From contig JACZZP010000014.1 in the NCBI GenBank assembly GCA_015183035.1, positions 62,001 through 126,000 of the forward strand: a DNA stretch of 64,000 bases, read 5' to 3'. The notes beneath the pieces are model-generated. The model saw nothing but the letters and a program-made list of their open reading frames with translations, was not told where the DNA came from and ran no database searches. The translations under genes were made by a program, and so were the position numbers. This document shows, piece by piece, positions 1-13,428 of this stretch. The stretch's first letter is position 1. Each line of letters opens with the position of its first letter. The DNA comes from Meloidogyne chitwoodi. Lineage: Eukaryota > Nematoda > Chromadorea > Rhabditida > Meloidogynidae.

Positions 1-1652
1 GTACCATCTAATAAAAAAAATTATTTTTTTGCAATAATCGCGACAGTTTTTGAATGACAGACATTTTTGGGGAATTGTTGTTAATAGAATATTTACATTC
101 TTTTTATTTTTTTAATAAATAAATAAATAAATATATTTTTATTTTTTTTTATAAATTTGCTTTAATTTTATGAAAAAATAATATTATTTTATTTTTTTCT
201 TTTAATTAAATTAACTTTTAATTCGTCTAATTTTTTGTTAAAATATGAACAGAAAAAATTATATTTACTTTAGGTAAACACCCCATTTATTCGCAAATTA
301 TAAAAAATAAAATTATTAAAAAATTAGAAAATAATACTTAAAAATTAAAAATATTTTTTTGCGAATAAATGGGTGTTCACCTAATTTATTTTACAAATTC
401 TGATCAAAGATCAATTTATGTATTTTCTGTATAAAAATAAATATTTGATTAATTGCAAAATAATTTTAAAAATTTTTTTGGGAACTTTATTATTTTTTAC
501 TAAAATAGGCATAAAATAATTTCTTTCTATTAATTTTTAGCAAAATTTTGATAAATTAACTGTTTAAATAAAATATTTAATAAATTCCCAAAAACTCGTA
601 TTCGTTCTTTTTTAATTTCATTATTTTTTGAATTTTTTTTAATGAGCAGAGATTTTCGAAATTTCTAATTTTGAGATTTTTTTTTGATTTTTATTTAATT
701 TTTTTCCAAAAATTCTTTATTGGACATAAAATTTAAAATTATTTTATTAAATAGTTAATATAAACAAAAAAAATTAAATTGAAAAATATTTTTATTATAT
801 TCACTTTTATTTGATCAGATTACCAGAACGCACTTTTTGGTTCACTCGATTTTTCTTTTATTATTTTTGTTTGTATTTTATTTTTATTTTTTAAGATTGG
901 TAATAAAACCGGTTAATATTAAGTATAATAAAACCTCGCATTCAACAAAACAGAACTTTTTCTTTTCAGGTTTTATGAGGGAGGGGGTTAAAATAGACTG
1001 AGAAGAGATAATATTGTTTTTTAGAAAGAAAAGGTTTTATTTTTAATGTTAAAATAAAAATTTAGAGCATTTAAGGGCAATATTTAAACGTTTTTCTAGT
1101 TTAATAAAACCAGCGCGCTACGCGCACTGGAATAGAGAAACCGCTTCGCGCTTTTAACACTGATTCTAGAAAATTTTGGTAAAATATAAGAAAATAACCC
1201 TCTAAAACCCTCTTAAAAAAACTTCATTAAAAATTAAAAACCAACTTTCAAAATGAGCTGCTCCTTAACCCCTGTAAAAAAGGCAACTCATCATTCAACA
1301 GCTTGAAAAACAATTATTCATTAAAATCTCAGTTAATAAAAACTCCCTTAAAACCGCCTAAAAAACAAAAAAAACTTAAAATCCATCCTGGTTTTATTAA
1401 AATCACACTTTAAACACAACCCCCATTTTTAATATGAAAACCCTTTTACCTACCCATCTCTGAAAGATATTTCATTTTTTAAAATGCAACACCCCTTTTA
1501 ACTTTAAATACGATCTTTTTTTTGGATTAATTATTCTAAAATTTCGTTTGATATTGAAGAATTTTTTTATTCTTATACGAGCCTTGAGAAGCAGCTGCGC
1601 GACTTTAAGGCTCTTTCAGTTTAGAAAAATAATTTCACATATAAATTTTTTT
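1..1652. other. AT-rich gene-free region
   Basis: No convincing coding region was seen on either strand. The stretch is long A/T runs with one short inverted-repeat element (270-384) and a GC-richer island near 1110-1160 (GCGCGCTACGCGC type) that resembles motifs at 3065 and 12845. It probably belongs to dispersed non-coding repeats. Confidence 0.6.
270..384. mobile_element. MITE-like element, family A, copy 1
   Basis: A 115-bp sequence is bounded by inverted ends. The left end reads TTAGGTAAACACCCCATTTA, followed by TTCGCAAA; the right end is its near-perfect reverse complement. The interior is A/T only. Related ends recur at 17932-17987 and 61593-61702, so this is a dispersed non-autonomous family. 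No transposase is present and the superfamily is unknown. Confidence 0.65.
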
Positions 1653-1674
1653 TCAATATTCTAAACATTTTTTT

Positions 1675-2720
1675 AGTATATTCCAAGGGGTCCTGGAATT
1701 TTGGGCTCTGTAATGTTGATATGAGACTAAATTGAACCAAGCTTGAGTCAAGACGGAGCCAAACTTGTGCCTAAGTTGACCCAAACTTGAGCCAAACTTG
1801 AGCAAACCTGAGCCTAACTTGTGCCAAGTTTGAGCCAAACTTGAGCCTAACTTGGGCCAAGCTTGAGCCAAACATGTGCCTAACCTGAGCCTAACTGAGC
1901 AAAACTTGAGCCAAGATTGATTCAAACATGAGCCTAATTTGGGCCAACTCGAGCCTAACCTGAGCCAAGGTTGAGCCTAACTTTACCCAAACTTGATTCA
2001 AAGTTGAGCCTAACTTGAGTCAAGCTTGAGCCAAACTTGAGCCTAACTTGGGCCGACCCAAGATTGCATAACTTGAGCCTAACTTGAGCCAAACTTGACC
2101 CATACTTGAGCCAAGGTTGAGCTAAACTTTAGCCTAACTTGAGCCAAGCTTGAGCCTAACTTTGGCTAAGCTCGAGCCAAACTTGAGCCTAACTTGGGCC
2201 AAGCCTGAGACAAACTTGAGCCTAAGTTGGGCCAAACTTGAGCCTAACTTGAGACAAGATTGAGCCTAACTTTACCCAAAATTGATTCAAGATTTAGCCA
2301 AATTTGTTCTTAAGTTGACTCAACCATGAGACTAACTTGAGCCAACTCGAGCCTAACCTGACCCAAGGTTGAGCCTAACTTCACCCAAACTTGATTCAAA
2401 GTTGAGCCAAACTTGAGCCAAGTTTGAGCCAAGGTTGAGCCAAACTTGAGCCAAGGTTGAGCCAAACTTGAGCCAAGGTTGAGCCTAACTTGAGCCAAGG
2501 TTGAGCCTAACTTGAGCCAAGGTTAAGCCAAGCTTTTGCCAAACTTGACCCTAATTTGGGCCAAGCTTAAGCCTAACTTGAGCTAACTTGAGCCAATTTT
2601 GAGACTAACTTGAGCTAAACTTGACCCAAACCTGAGCCAAGATTGAGCCAAGGTTGAGACATACTTGAGCCTAACATGAGCCAAACTTGGGCTAAAATTG
2701 AGCCTAACTTGGTTCATCTC
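1675..2720. repeat. Degenerate 11-bp minisatellite
   Basis: About 1 kb consists of variants of an 11-bp unit, TTGAGCCTAAC or TTGAGCCAAAC. Because 11 is not a multiple of 3, an open frame through it gives an 11-residue periodic peptide that cycles through all three frames. The short minus-strand open frames here (1653-1925, 2310-2498) are products of the repeat and not supported as genes. Confidence 0.85.
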
Positions 2721-2952
2721 GAACTCATATAGAGCTTAAATTGAGCTCATATAGGCTTAAATCGAGCTCATCTTGAGCTTAAATCATGCTCATCTTGGGT
2801 TTAAATCGAGTTCATCTCGAGCTCATATAGAGCTTAAATCGAGCTCATATAGAGCTCAAATCGAGTACATCTCGAGCTCAAATCGAGCTTAAATTGAGCT
2901 CAAAGCGAGCACAATATGAGATCGATTTGAGCTCATCTTGAGCTCAATTTTA
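2721..2952. repeat. 11/22-bp minisatellite of GAGCTC type
   Basis: The stretch is built from 11-bp units such as GAGCTCATATA and GAGCTTAAATC, often paired into 22 bp. It links the TTGAGCC minisatellite on its left to the 44-bp satellite after 3815, and looks like an ancestral or boundary form of the same array, split by the insertions at 2953-3814. Confidence 0.75.
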
Positions 2953-3064
2953 CTGTCCGTCTATGTTTTAATTTAACTATTTTGTCCTACATGTTTTAAA
3001 GGAGTTTCTTTAGCCCTTGCCATTTAGAATATTTTTCACTTTATTTAGAATCAGTGTTACAAGC

Positions 3065-3290
3065 GCGAAGCGCACTGGTTCCGTCCATAAGAGAAAAATA
3101 GGGCGTTTTTTTTTTAATTTTTTAAATAACTTTAAAATTTTATTTATATAAATGTATATGCATTCGATAGATTATGGAAAGGGCTATCGAATGTATATAA
3201 AAATTTTTGAAAAAAGCCGACAATGTCGAAAAAATGTCAAAAAAACATGCTTTTTTTAACAAAAAATGGTTTTTTTAATGGATGAATTAT
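3065..3290 (-). repeat. Dispersed repeat, inverted relative of 13.66-13.86 kb
   Basis: This segment, with CATTCGATAG and GGGCTATCGAATG blocks followed by CGACAATGTCGAAAAAATG, is recognisable as a diverged reverse complement of about 13660-13860. The two copies sit on opposite sides of the satellite. A related start (CAGTGCGTTAGTTC...) also occurs at 12875. No coding content was seen. Confidence 0.55.
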
Positions 3291-3318
3291 GTATAATTCT
3301 AAAGAGATCGTCTAGCTG

Positions 3319-3797
3319 ACAAGGGAACATCACAACATGCTACTCACCGATTTTGGCAAAACCTATGCAATTCGAAAGAGCTTTTTGAGTAGGTACAGAA
3401 TCCGAATTTTTATGTGCCCTTTTAAGTAATTGTAAAGTTATGAGCATTTAAAATTTCAAAAAAATGTTCCTTATCCTCTTCAAAAGTGTCCCTTTCTCTC
3501 TACTCTTTACTACGGCCTTAAGATCACCTCTCTTCTCTCTTTTCCTTTCCTAGCAGCGGCCGCTCCAAGAAAAAGAAGAGAAGGCAGGGCCTCTGCAAGG
3601 AAAGGACTGGAAAAGAGAGTATAGAAGTGCTCTTAAGTGTGAAGAGCCTCTTTTTTAAAACTTTAAAAGCTTGTAACTTTACAATACATTAAAACGGGTA
3701 CATAAAAATTTGGATTCTGTACGTTCCCAAAAAGCTCTTTCGAATGGTATAGGTTTTGTCAAAATCGGTAAGTAGCATGTTGTGATGTTCCCTTGTG
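3319..3797. mobile_element. Fold-back element with about 150-bp inverted ends
   Basis: The left end starts ACAAGGGAACATCACAACAT and the right end is its reverse complement; diverged complementarity continues for about 150 bp. The centre (3470-3650) is purine/pyrimidine-biased and contains AGCGGCCGCT. The element interrupts the 11-bp-based repeat region. A short piece of the same end (GATGTTCCCTTGT) recurs at about 40255. No reading frame of note; a non-autonomous transposon is inferred. Target-site duplications were not identified. Confidence 0.6.
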
Positions 3798-3814
3798 AGT
3801 TGATTGACACAAAT

Positions 3815-6800
3815 ACAACTTGAGCTAAAATCATGCTCAAATCGAGCTCATCTTGAGCTTAAATCATGCTCAAATCGAGCCCCTCTTGAGCTAATATCAA
3901 GCTCATTTCGAGCTAAAATAATGCTCATATCGAGCTCATCTTGAGATCAAATCGAGATCCTTTTGAGCTCAAATCATGCTCATCATGAGCTTAAATCGAG
4001 ATCCTTTTGAGCTCAAATCATGCTCATCATGAGCTCAAATCGAGATCCTTTTGAGCTCAAATAATGCTCATCTTGAGATCAAATCGAGATCCTTTTGAGC
4101 TCAAATCATGCTCATCTTGAGATCAAATCGAGATCCTTTTGAGCTCAAATCATGCTCATCTTGAGATCAAATCGAGATCCTTTTGAGCTCAAATCATGCT
4201 CATCATGAGCTCAAATCGAGATCCTTTTGAGCTCAAATCATGCTCATCATGAGCTCAAATAAAGCTCCTTTTGAGCTCAAATCATGCTCATCATGAGCTC
4301 AAATAAAGCTCCTTTTGAGCTCAAATCATGCTCATCATGAGCTCAAATAAAGCTCCTTTTGAGCTCAAATCATGCTCATCATGAGCTTAAATCGAGATCC
4401 TTTTGAGCTCAAATCATGCTCATCATGAGCTCAAATCGAGATCCTTTTGGGCTCAAATCATGCTCATCATGAGCTCAAATAAAGCTCCTTTTGAGCTCAA
4501 ATCATGCTCATCATGAGCTCAAATAAAGCTCCTTTTGAGCTCAAATCATGCTCATCATTAGATCAAATCTAGATCCTTTTGAGCTAAAATCATGTTCATC
4601 TTGAGATCAAATTGAGATCCTTTTGAGCTCAAATCATGCTCATCATGAGCTTAAATCGAGATCCTTTTGAGCTCAAATCATGCTCATCATGAGCTCAAAT
4701 CGAGATCCTTTTGAGCTCAAATCATGCTCATCATGAGCTCAAATAAAGCTCCTTTTGAGCTCAAATCATGCTCATCATGAGCTCAAATAAAGCTCCTTTT
4801 GAGCTCAAATCATGCTCATCATGAGCTCAAATAAACCTTTTGAGCTCAAATCATGCTCATCATGAGATCAAATCTAGATCCTTTTGAGCTAAAATCATGC
4901 TCATCTTGAGATCAAATCGAGATCCTTTTGAGCTCAAATCATGCTCATCATGAGCTCAAATAAAGCTCCTTTTGAGCTCAAATCATGCTCATCATGAGCT
5001 CAAATAAAGCTCCTTTTGAGCTCAAATCATGCTCATCATTAGATCAAATCTAGATCCTTTTGAGCTAAAATCATGTTCATCTTGAGATCAAATTGAGATC
5101 CTTTTGAGCTCAAATCATGCTCATCATGAGATCAAATCTAGATCCTTTTGAGCTAAAATCATGTTCATCTTGAGATCAAATCGAGATCCTTTTGAGCTCA
5201 AATCATGCTCATCATGAGCTTAAATCGAGATCCTTTTGAGCTCAAATCATGCTCATCATGAGCTCAAATCGAGATCCTTTTGAGCTCAAATCATGCTCAT
5301 CATGAGCTCAAATAAACCTCCTTTTGAGCTCAAATCATGCTCATCATGAGATCAAATCTAGATCCTTTTGAGCTAAAATCATGCTCATCTTGAGATCAAA
5401 TCGAGATCCTTTTGAGCTCAAATCATGCTCATCATGAGCTCAAATAAAGCTCCTTTTGAGCTCAAATCATGCTCATCATGAGCTTAAATCGAGATCCTTT
5501 TGAGCTCAAATCATGCTCATCATGAGCTCAAATCGAGATCCTTTTGGGCTCAAATCATGCTCATCATGAGCTCAAATAAAGCTCCTTTTGAGCTCAAATC
5601 ATGCTCATCATGAGCTCAAATAAAGCTCCTTTTGAGCTCAAATCATGCTCATCATTAGATCAAATCTAGATCCTTTTGAGCTAAAATCATATTCATCTTG
5701 AGATCAAATTGAGATCCTTTTGAGCTCAAATCATGCTCATCATGAGCTTAAATCGAGATCCTTTTGAGCTCAAATCATGCTCATCATGAGCTCAAATCGA
5801 GATCCTTTTGAGCTCAAATCATGCTCATCATGAGCTCAAATAAAGCTCCTTTTGAGCTCAAATCATGCTCATCATGAGCTCAAATAAAGCTCCTTTTGAG
5901 CTCAAATCATGCTCATCATGAGCTCAAATAAACCTCCTTTTGAGCTCAAATCATGCTCATCATGAGATCAAATCTAGATCCTTTTGAGCTAAAATCATGC
6001 TCATCTTGAGATCAAATCGAGATCCTTTTGAGCTCAAATCATGCTCATCATGAGCTCAAATAAAGCTCCTTTTGAGCTCAAATCATGCTCATCATGAGCT
6101 CAAATAAAGCTCCTTTTGAGCTCAAATCATGCTCATCATTAGATCAAATCTAGATCCTTTTGAGCTAAAATCATGTTCATCTTGAGATCAAATTGAGATC
6201 CTTTTGAGCTCAAATCATGCTCATCATGAGATCAAATCTAGATCCTTTTGAGCTAAAATCATGTTCATCTTGAGATCAAATCGAGATCCTTTTGAGCTCA
6301 AATCATGCTCATCATGAGCTCAAATCGAGATCCTTTTGAGCTCAAATCATGCTCATCATGAGCTCAAATAAAGCTCCTTTTGAGCTCAAATCATGCTCAT
6401 CATGAGATCAAATCTAGATCCTTTTGAGCTAAAATTATGCTCATCTTGAGATCAAATCGAGATCCTTTTGAGCTCAAATCATGCTCATCATGAGCTCAAA
6501 TCGAGATCCTTTTGAGCTCAAATCATGCTCATCATGAGCTCAAATAAAGCTCCTTTTGAGCTCAAATCATGCTCATCATGAGATCAAATCTAGATCCTTT
6601 TGAGCTAAAATCATGCTCATCTTGAGATCAAATCGAGATCCTTTTGAGCTCAAATCATGCTCATCATGAGCTCAAATAAAGCTCCTTTTGAGCTCAAATC
6701 ATGCTCATCATGAGCTCAAATAAAGCTCCTTTTGAGCTCAAATCATGCTCATCATGAGCTCAAATAAAGCTCCTTTTGAGCTCAAATCATGCTCATCATG

Positions 6801-9800
6801 AGCTCAAATAAAGCTCCTTTTGAGCTCAAATCATGCTCATCATGAGATCAAATCTAGATCCTTTTGAGCTAAAATCATGTTCATCTTGAGATCAAATCGA
6901 GATCCTTTTGAGCTCAAATCATGCTCATCATGAGCTTAAATCGAGATCCTTTTGAGCTCAAATCATGCTCATCATGAGCTCAAATCGAGATCCTTTTGAG
7001 CTCAAATCATGCTCATCATGAGCTCAAATAAACCTCCTTTTGAGCTCAAATCATGCTCATCATGAGATCAAATAAAGCTCCTTTTGAGCTCAAATCATGC
7101 TCATCATGAGCTCAAATAAAGCTCCTTTTGAGCTCAAATCATGCTCATCATGAGCTCAAATAAAGCTCCTTTTGAGCTCAAATCATGCTCATCATGAGCT
7201 CAAATAAAGCTCCTTTTGAGCTCAAATCATGCTCATCATGAGCTCAAATAAAGCTCCTTTTGAGCTCAAATCATGCTCATCATGAGCTCAAATAAAGCTC
7301 CTTTTGAGCTCAAATCATGCTCATCATGAGCTCAAATAAAGCTCCTTTTGAGCTCAAATCATGCTCATCATGAGCTCAAATCGAGATCCTTTTGAGCTCA
7401 AATCATGCTCATCATGAGCTCAAATCGAGATCCTTTTGAGCTCAAATCATGCTCATCATGAGCTCAAATAAACCTCCTTTTGAGCTCAAATCATGCTCAT
7501 CATGAGATCAAATCTAGATCCTTTTGAGCTAAAATCATGCTCATCTTGAGATCAAATCGAGATCCTTTTGAGCTCAAATCATGCTCATCATGAGCTCAAA
7601 TAAAGCTCCTTTTGAGCTCAAATCATGCTCATCATGAGCTCAAATAAAGCTCCTTTTGAGCTCAAATTATGCTCATCATTAGATCAAATCTAGATCCTTT
7701 TGAGCTAAAATCATGTTCATCTTGAGATCAAATTGAGATCCTTTTGAGCTCAAATCATGCTCATCATGAGCTTAAATCGAGATCCTTTTGAGCTCAAATC
7801 ATGCTCATCATGAGCTCAAATCGAGATCCTTTTGAGCTCAAATCATGCTCATCATGAGCTCAAATAAAGCTCCTTTTGAGCTCAAATCATGCTCATCATG
7901 AGCTCAAATAAAGCTCCTTTTGAGCTCAAATCATGCTCATCATGAGATCAAATCTAGATCCTTTTGAGCTAAAATCATGTTCATCTTGAGATCAAATCGA
8001 GATCCTTTTGAGCTCAAATCATGCTCATCATGAGCTCAAATCGAGATCCTTTTGAGCTCAAATCATGCTCATCATGAGCTCAAATAAAGCTCCTTTTGAG
8101 CTCAAATCATGCTCATCATGAGATCAAATCTAGATCCTTTTGAGCTAAAATTATGCTCATCTTGAGATCAAATCGAGATCCTTTTGAGCTCAAATCATGC
8201 TCATCATGAGCTCAAATCGAGATCCTTTTGAGCTCAAATCATGCTCATCATGAGCTCAAATAAAGCTCCTTTTGAGCTCAAATCATGCTCATCATGAGAT
8301 CAAATCTAGATCCTTTTGAGCTAAAATCATGCTCATCTTGAGATCAAATCGAGATCCTTTTGAGCTCAAATCATGCTCATCATGAGCTCAAATAAAGCTC
8401 CTTTTGAGCTCAAATCATGCTCATCATGAGCTCAAATAAAGCTCCTTTTGAGCTCAAATCATGCTCATCATGAGCTCAAATAAAGCTCCTTTTGAGCTCA
8501 AATCATGCTCATCATGAGCTCAAATAAAGCTCCTTTTGAGCTCAAATCATGCTCATCATGAGATCAAATCTAGATCCTTTTGAGCTAAAATCATGTTCAT
8601 CTTGAGATCAAATCGAGATCCTTTTGAGCTCAAATCATGCTCATCATGAGCTTAAATCGAGATCCTTTTGAGCTCAAATCATGCTCATCATGAGCTCAAA
8701 TCGAGATCCTTTTGAGCTCAAATCATGCTCATCATGAGCTCAAATAAACCTCCTTTTGAGCTCAAATCATGCTCATCATGAGATCAAATAAAGCTCCTTT
8801 TGAGCTCAAATCATGCTCATCATGAGCTCAAATAAAGCTCCTTTTGAGCTCAAATCATGCTCATCATGAGCTCAAATAAAGCTCCTTTTGAGCTCAAATC
8901 ATGCTCATCATGAGCTCAAATAAAGCTCCTTTTGAGCTCAAATCATGCTCATCATGAGCTCAAATAAAGCTCCTTTTGAGCTCAAATCATGCTCATCATG
9001 AGCTCAAATAAAGCTCCTTTTGAGCTCAAATCATGCTCATCATGAGCTCAAATAAAGCTCCTTTTGAGCTCAAATCATGCTCATCATGAGCTCAAATAAA
9101 GCTCCTTTTGAGCTCAAATCATGCTCATCATGAGCTCAAATAAAGCTCCTTTTGAGCTCAAATCATGCTCATCATGAGCTTAAATCGAGATCCTTTTGAG
9201 CTCAAATCATGCTCATCATGAGCTCAAATCGAGATCCTTTTGAGCTCAAATCATGCTCATCATGAGCTCAAATAAACCTCCTTTTGAGCTCAAATCATGC
9301 TCATCATGAGATCAAATAAAGCTCCTTTTGAGCTCAAATCATGCTCATCATGAGCTCAAATAAAGCTCCTTTTGAGCTCAAATCATGCTCATCATGAGCT
9401 CAAATAAAGCTCCTTTTGAGCTCAAATCATGCTCATCATGAGCTCAAATAAAGCTCCTTTTGAGCTCAAATCATGCTCATCATGAGCTCAAATAAAGCTC
9501 CTTTTGAGCTCAAATCATGCTCATCATGAGCTCAAATAAAGCTCCTTTTGAGCTCAAATCATGCTCATCATGAGCTCAAATAAAGCTCCTTTTGAGCTCA
9601 AATCATGCTCATCATGAGATCAAATCTAGATCCTTTTGAGCTAAAATTATGCTCATCTTGAGATCAAATCGAGATCCTTTTGAGCTCAAATCATGCTCAT
9701 CATGAGCTCAAATCGAGATCCTTTTGAGCTCAAATCATGCTCATCATGAGCTCAAATAAAGCTCCTTTTGAGCTCAAATCATGCTCATCATGAGATCAAA

Positions 9801-12800
9801 TCTAGATCCTTTTGAGCTAAAATCATGCTCATCTTGAGATCAAATCGAGATCCTTTTGAGCTCAAATCATGCTCATCATGAGCTCAAATAAAGCTCCTTT
9901 TGAGCTCAAATCATGCTCATCATGAGCTCAAATAAAGCTCCTTTTGAGCTCAAATCATGCTCATCATGAGCTCAAATAAAGCTCCTTTTGAGCTCAAATC
10001 ATGCTCATCATGAGCTCAAATAAAGCTCCTTTTGAGCTCAAATCATGCTCATCATGAGATCAAATCTAGATCCTTTTGAGCTAAAATCATGTTCATCTTG
10101 AGATCAAATCGAGATCCTTTTGAGCTCAAATCATGCTCATCATGAGCTTAAATCGAGATCCTTTTGAGCTCAAATCATGCTCATCATGAGCTCAAATCGA
10201 GATCCTTTTGAGCTCAAATCATGCTCATCATGAGCTCAAATAAACCTCCTTTTGAGCTCAAATCATGCTCATCATGAGATCAAATAAAGCTCCTTTTGAG
10301 CTCAAATCATGCTCATCATGAGCTCAAATAAAGCTCCTTTTGAGCTCAAATCATGCTCATCATGAGCTCAAATAAAGCTCCTTTTGAGCTCAAATCATGC
10401 TCATCATGAGCTCAAATAAAGCTCCTTTTGAGCTCAAATCATGCTCATCATGAGCTCAAATAAAGCTCCTTTTGAGCTCAAATCATGCTCATCATGAGCT
10501 CAAATAAAGCTCCTTTTGAGCTCAAATCATGCTCATCATGAGCTCAAATAAAGCTCCTTTTGAGCTCAAATCATGCTCATCATGAGCTCAAATCGAGATC
10601 CTTTTGAGCTCAAATCATGCTCATCATGAGCTCAAATAAACCTCCTTTTGAGCTCAAATCATGCTCATCATGAGATCAAATCTAGATCCTTTTGAGCTCA
10701 AATCATGCTCATCATGAGCTCAAATAAAGCTCCTTTTGAGCTCAAATCATGCTCATCATGAGCTCAAATAAAGCTCCTTTTGAGCTCAAATCATGCTCAT
10801 CATGAGCTCAAATAAAGCTCCTTTTGAGCTCAAATCATGCTCATCATGAGCTCAAATAAAGCTCCTTTTGAGCTCAAATCATGCTCATCATGAGCTCAAA
10901 TAAAGCTCCTTTTGAGCTCAAATCATGCTCATCATGAGCTTAAATCGAGATCCTTTTGAGCTCAAATCATGCTCATCATGAGCTCAAATCGAGATCCTTT
11001 TGAGCTCAAATCATGCTCATCATGAGCTCAAATAAACCTCCTTTTGAGCTCAAATCATGCTCATCATGAGATCAAATCTAGATCCTTTTGAGCTCAAATC
11101 ATGCTCATCATGAGCTCAAATAAAGCTCCTTTTGAGCTCAAATCATGCTCATCATGAGCTCAAATAAAGCTCCTTTTGAGCTCAAATCATGCTCATCATG
11201 AGCTCAAATAAAGCTCCTTTTGAGCTCAAATCATGCTCATCATGAGATCAAATCTAGATCCTTTTGAGCTAAAATCATGTTCATCTTGAGATCAAATCGA
11301 GATCCTTTTGAGCTCAAATCATGCTCATCATGAGCTTAAATTGACTAAAATCCTGCTCATCTTGAGCTAAATCATGCACATCTTGAGCTTAAATTGAGCT
11401 CAAATCATGCTCATCTTGAGATCAAATCGAGATCCTTTTGAGCTCAAATCATGCTCATCATGAGCTTAAATCGAGATCCTTTTGAGCTCAAATCATGCTC
11501 ATCATGAGCTCAAATCGAGATCCTTTTGAGCTCAAATAATGCTCATCTTGAGATCAAATAAAGCTCCTTTTGAGCTCAAATCATGCTCATCATGAGCTCA
11601 AATAAAGCTCCTTTTAAGCTCAAATCATGCTCATCATGAGATCAAATCTAAATCCTTTTGAGCTCAAATCATGCTCATCATGAGATCAAATCTAGATCCT
11701 TTTGAGCTAAAATCATGCTCATCTTGAGCTTAAATTGACTAAAATCCTGCTCATCTTGAGCTAAATCATGCACATCTTGAGCTTAAATTGAGCTCAAATC
11801 ATGCTCATCTTGAGATCAAATCGAGATCCTTTTGAGCTCAAATCATGCTCATCATGAGCTTAAATCGAGATCCTTTTGAGCTCAAATCATGCTCATCATG
11901 AGCTCAAATCGAGATCCTTTTGAGCTCAAATAATGCTCATCTTGAGATCAAATCGAGATCCTTTTGAGCTCAAATCATGCTCATCTTGAGATCAAATCGA
12001 GATCCTTTTGAGCTCAAATCATGCTCATCATGAGCTTAAATCGAGATCCTTTTGAGCTCAAATCATGCTCATCATGAGCTCAAATCGAGATCCTTTTGAG
12101 CTCAAATCATGCTCATCTTGAGATCAAATCGAGATCCTTTTGAGCTCAAATCATGCTCATCTTGAGATCAAATCGAGATCCTTTTGAGCTCAAATCATGC
12201 TCATCATGAGCTTAAATCGAGATCCTTTTGAGCTCAAATCATGCTCATCATGAGCTCAAATCGAGATCCTTTTGGGCTCAAATCATGCTCATCATGAGCT
12301 CAAATAAAGCTCCTTTTGAGCTCAAATCATGCTCATCATGAGATCAAATCTAGATCCTTTTGAGCTAAAATCATGCTCATCTTGAGCTTAAATTGACTAA
12401 AATCCTGCTCATCTTGAGCTAAATCATGCACATCTTGAGCTTAAATTGAGCTCAAATCATGCTCCTCTTGAGCTCAAATCATGCTCATCTTGAGCTCAAA
12501 TCATGCACATCTTGAGCTCAAATCAGGCTAATCTTGAGCTCAAAACATGCTCATCTTGAGCTCAAATAAAGCTCCTTTTGAGCTCAAAACATGCTCATCT
12601 TGAGCTCAAATAAAGCTCCTTTTGAGCTCAAAAGATGCTCATCTTGAGCTCAAATAAAGCTCCTTTTAAGCTCAAATAAAGCTCCTTTTAAGCTCAAATA
12701 AAGCTCCTTTTAAGCTCAAAACATGCTCATCTTGAGCTCAAATAAAGCTCCTTTTGAGCTCAAATCATGATCATCTTGAGCTAAATCGAGCTCATCTCTA

Positions 12801-12845
12801 GCTCAATTCAAGCTCATTATAGACATAAATAGAGCTCATATAGAA
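3815..12845. repeat. 44-bp satellite array, about 200 units
   Basis: The monomer is 44 bp and reads as two 22-bp halves that both begin GAGCTCAAAT; each half is two 11-bp pieces. One half continues CATGCTCATCAT, the other AAAGCTCCTTTT or CGAGATCCTTTT. Variants (AGATCAAATCTAGATCC, AAACCTCC) are arranged in blocks that recur. A rare variant (AAAATTATGC) lies at 6431, 8147 and 9643; the gaps of 1716 and 1496 bp are exactly 39 and 34 monomers, so the array grew by copying large blocks. At both edges units degrade (3815-3960 and 11340-12845). Most monomers contain a SacI-type GAGCTC palindrome. Nothing coding is supported. Confidence 0.95.
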
Positions 12846-12966
12846 CGCGCGTAGCGTTTCTTTTTTCAGTGCGTTAGTTCTACCTATCTTATAAGAGAAA
12901 TATAGAGTTTTTTTGAATTTTTAATTACTTTTTAAATTTGATTTTTTGTATAAAAAGGCATAACTT
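12846..12966 (+). repeat. Dispersed repeat at right edge of the satellite
   Basis: The segment begins ACGCGCGTAGCG and contains CAGTGCGTTAGTTC and TTATAAGAGAAATATAG, similar to the start of the copy at about 3065 but in the other orientation. It is a short non-coding boundary element. Confidence 0.45.
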
Positions 12967-13337
12967 GTCTTGCGTCTAGATTGTATCTTGCGATTACTTT
13001 GCGTCGAGCTGGCTCCTATTGTCCTGCGTCTAGATGGCCCATTGCGATTAATTGTCCTGCGTCTAGATGGCCCCTTGCGAATAATTGTCTTGCGTCTAAA
13101 TGGCCCTTGCGAATAATTGTCTTGCGTCTAAATGGCCCCTTGCGAATAATTGTCTTGCGTCTAAATGGCCCCTTGCGATTAATTGTCCTGCGTCTAGATG
13201 GCCCCTTGCAATTAATTGTCCTGCGTCTAGATGGCCCCTTGCAATTAATTGTCCTGCGTCTAGATGGCCCCTTGCGATTAATTGTCCTGCGTCTAGATGG
13301 CCCCTTGCGATTATTTGTATTGCGTCTAGATGGCCTT
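12967..13337. repeat. 33-bp minisatellite, about 11 units
   Basis: The 33-bp unit carries TTGCGATTAATTGTCCTGCG followed by TCTAGATGGCCCC. As 33 is 11 codons, both strands stay open in several frames and give 11-residue repeat peptides (12981-13478 plus, 13096-13344 minus). Overlap of several frames in the same DNA argues that none is a real gene. Confidence 0.85.
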
Positions 13338-13362
13338 GAAACATTAAAAAAAAATATTTCCG

Positions 13363-13428
13363 ACCTTCGGGTTCGAACCCGTATTCAAATTAGCAAATCC
13401 AACACATTACCACTACACCACAACTCAT
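13363..13428 (-). pseudogene. tRNA-like sequence, probably a tRNA pseudogene
   Basis: On the minus strand an A-box match (TGGTGTAGTGG) is followed about 35 nt later by a B-box (GGTTCGAACCC). A TTTGCTA loop between them would give a TGC anticodon. The acceptor and anticodon stems pair poorly and the T stem has a mismatch, so a working tRNA is unlikely. A tRNA-derived repeat is the alternative. Confidence 0.4.

Noticed and set aside
1653..2498. Minus-strand frames with 11-residue periodic peptides
   Set aside because: They follow the 11-bp minisatellite exactly; no start context, splice structure or conserved motif.
3815..12845. CRISPR array
   Set aside because: The repeats are directly adjacent without unique spacers, and the setting is eukaryotic; it is a satellite.
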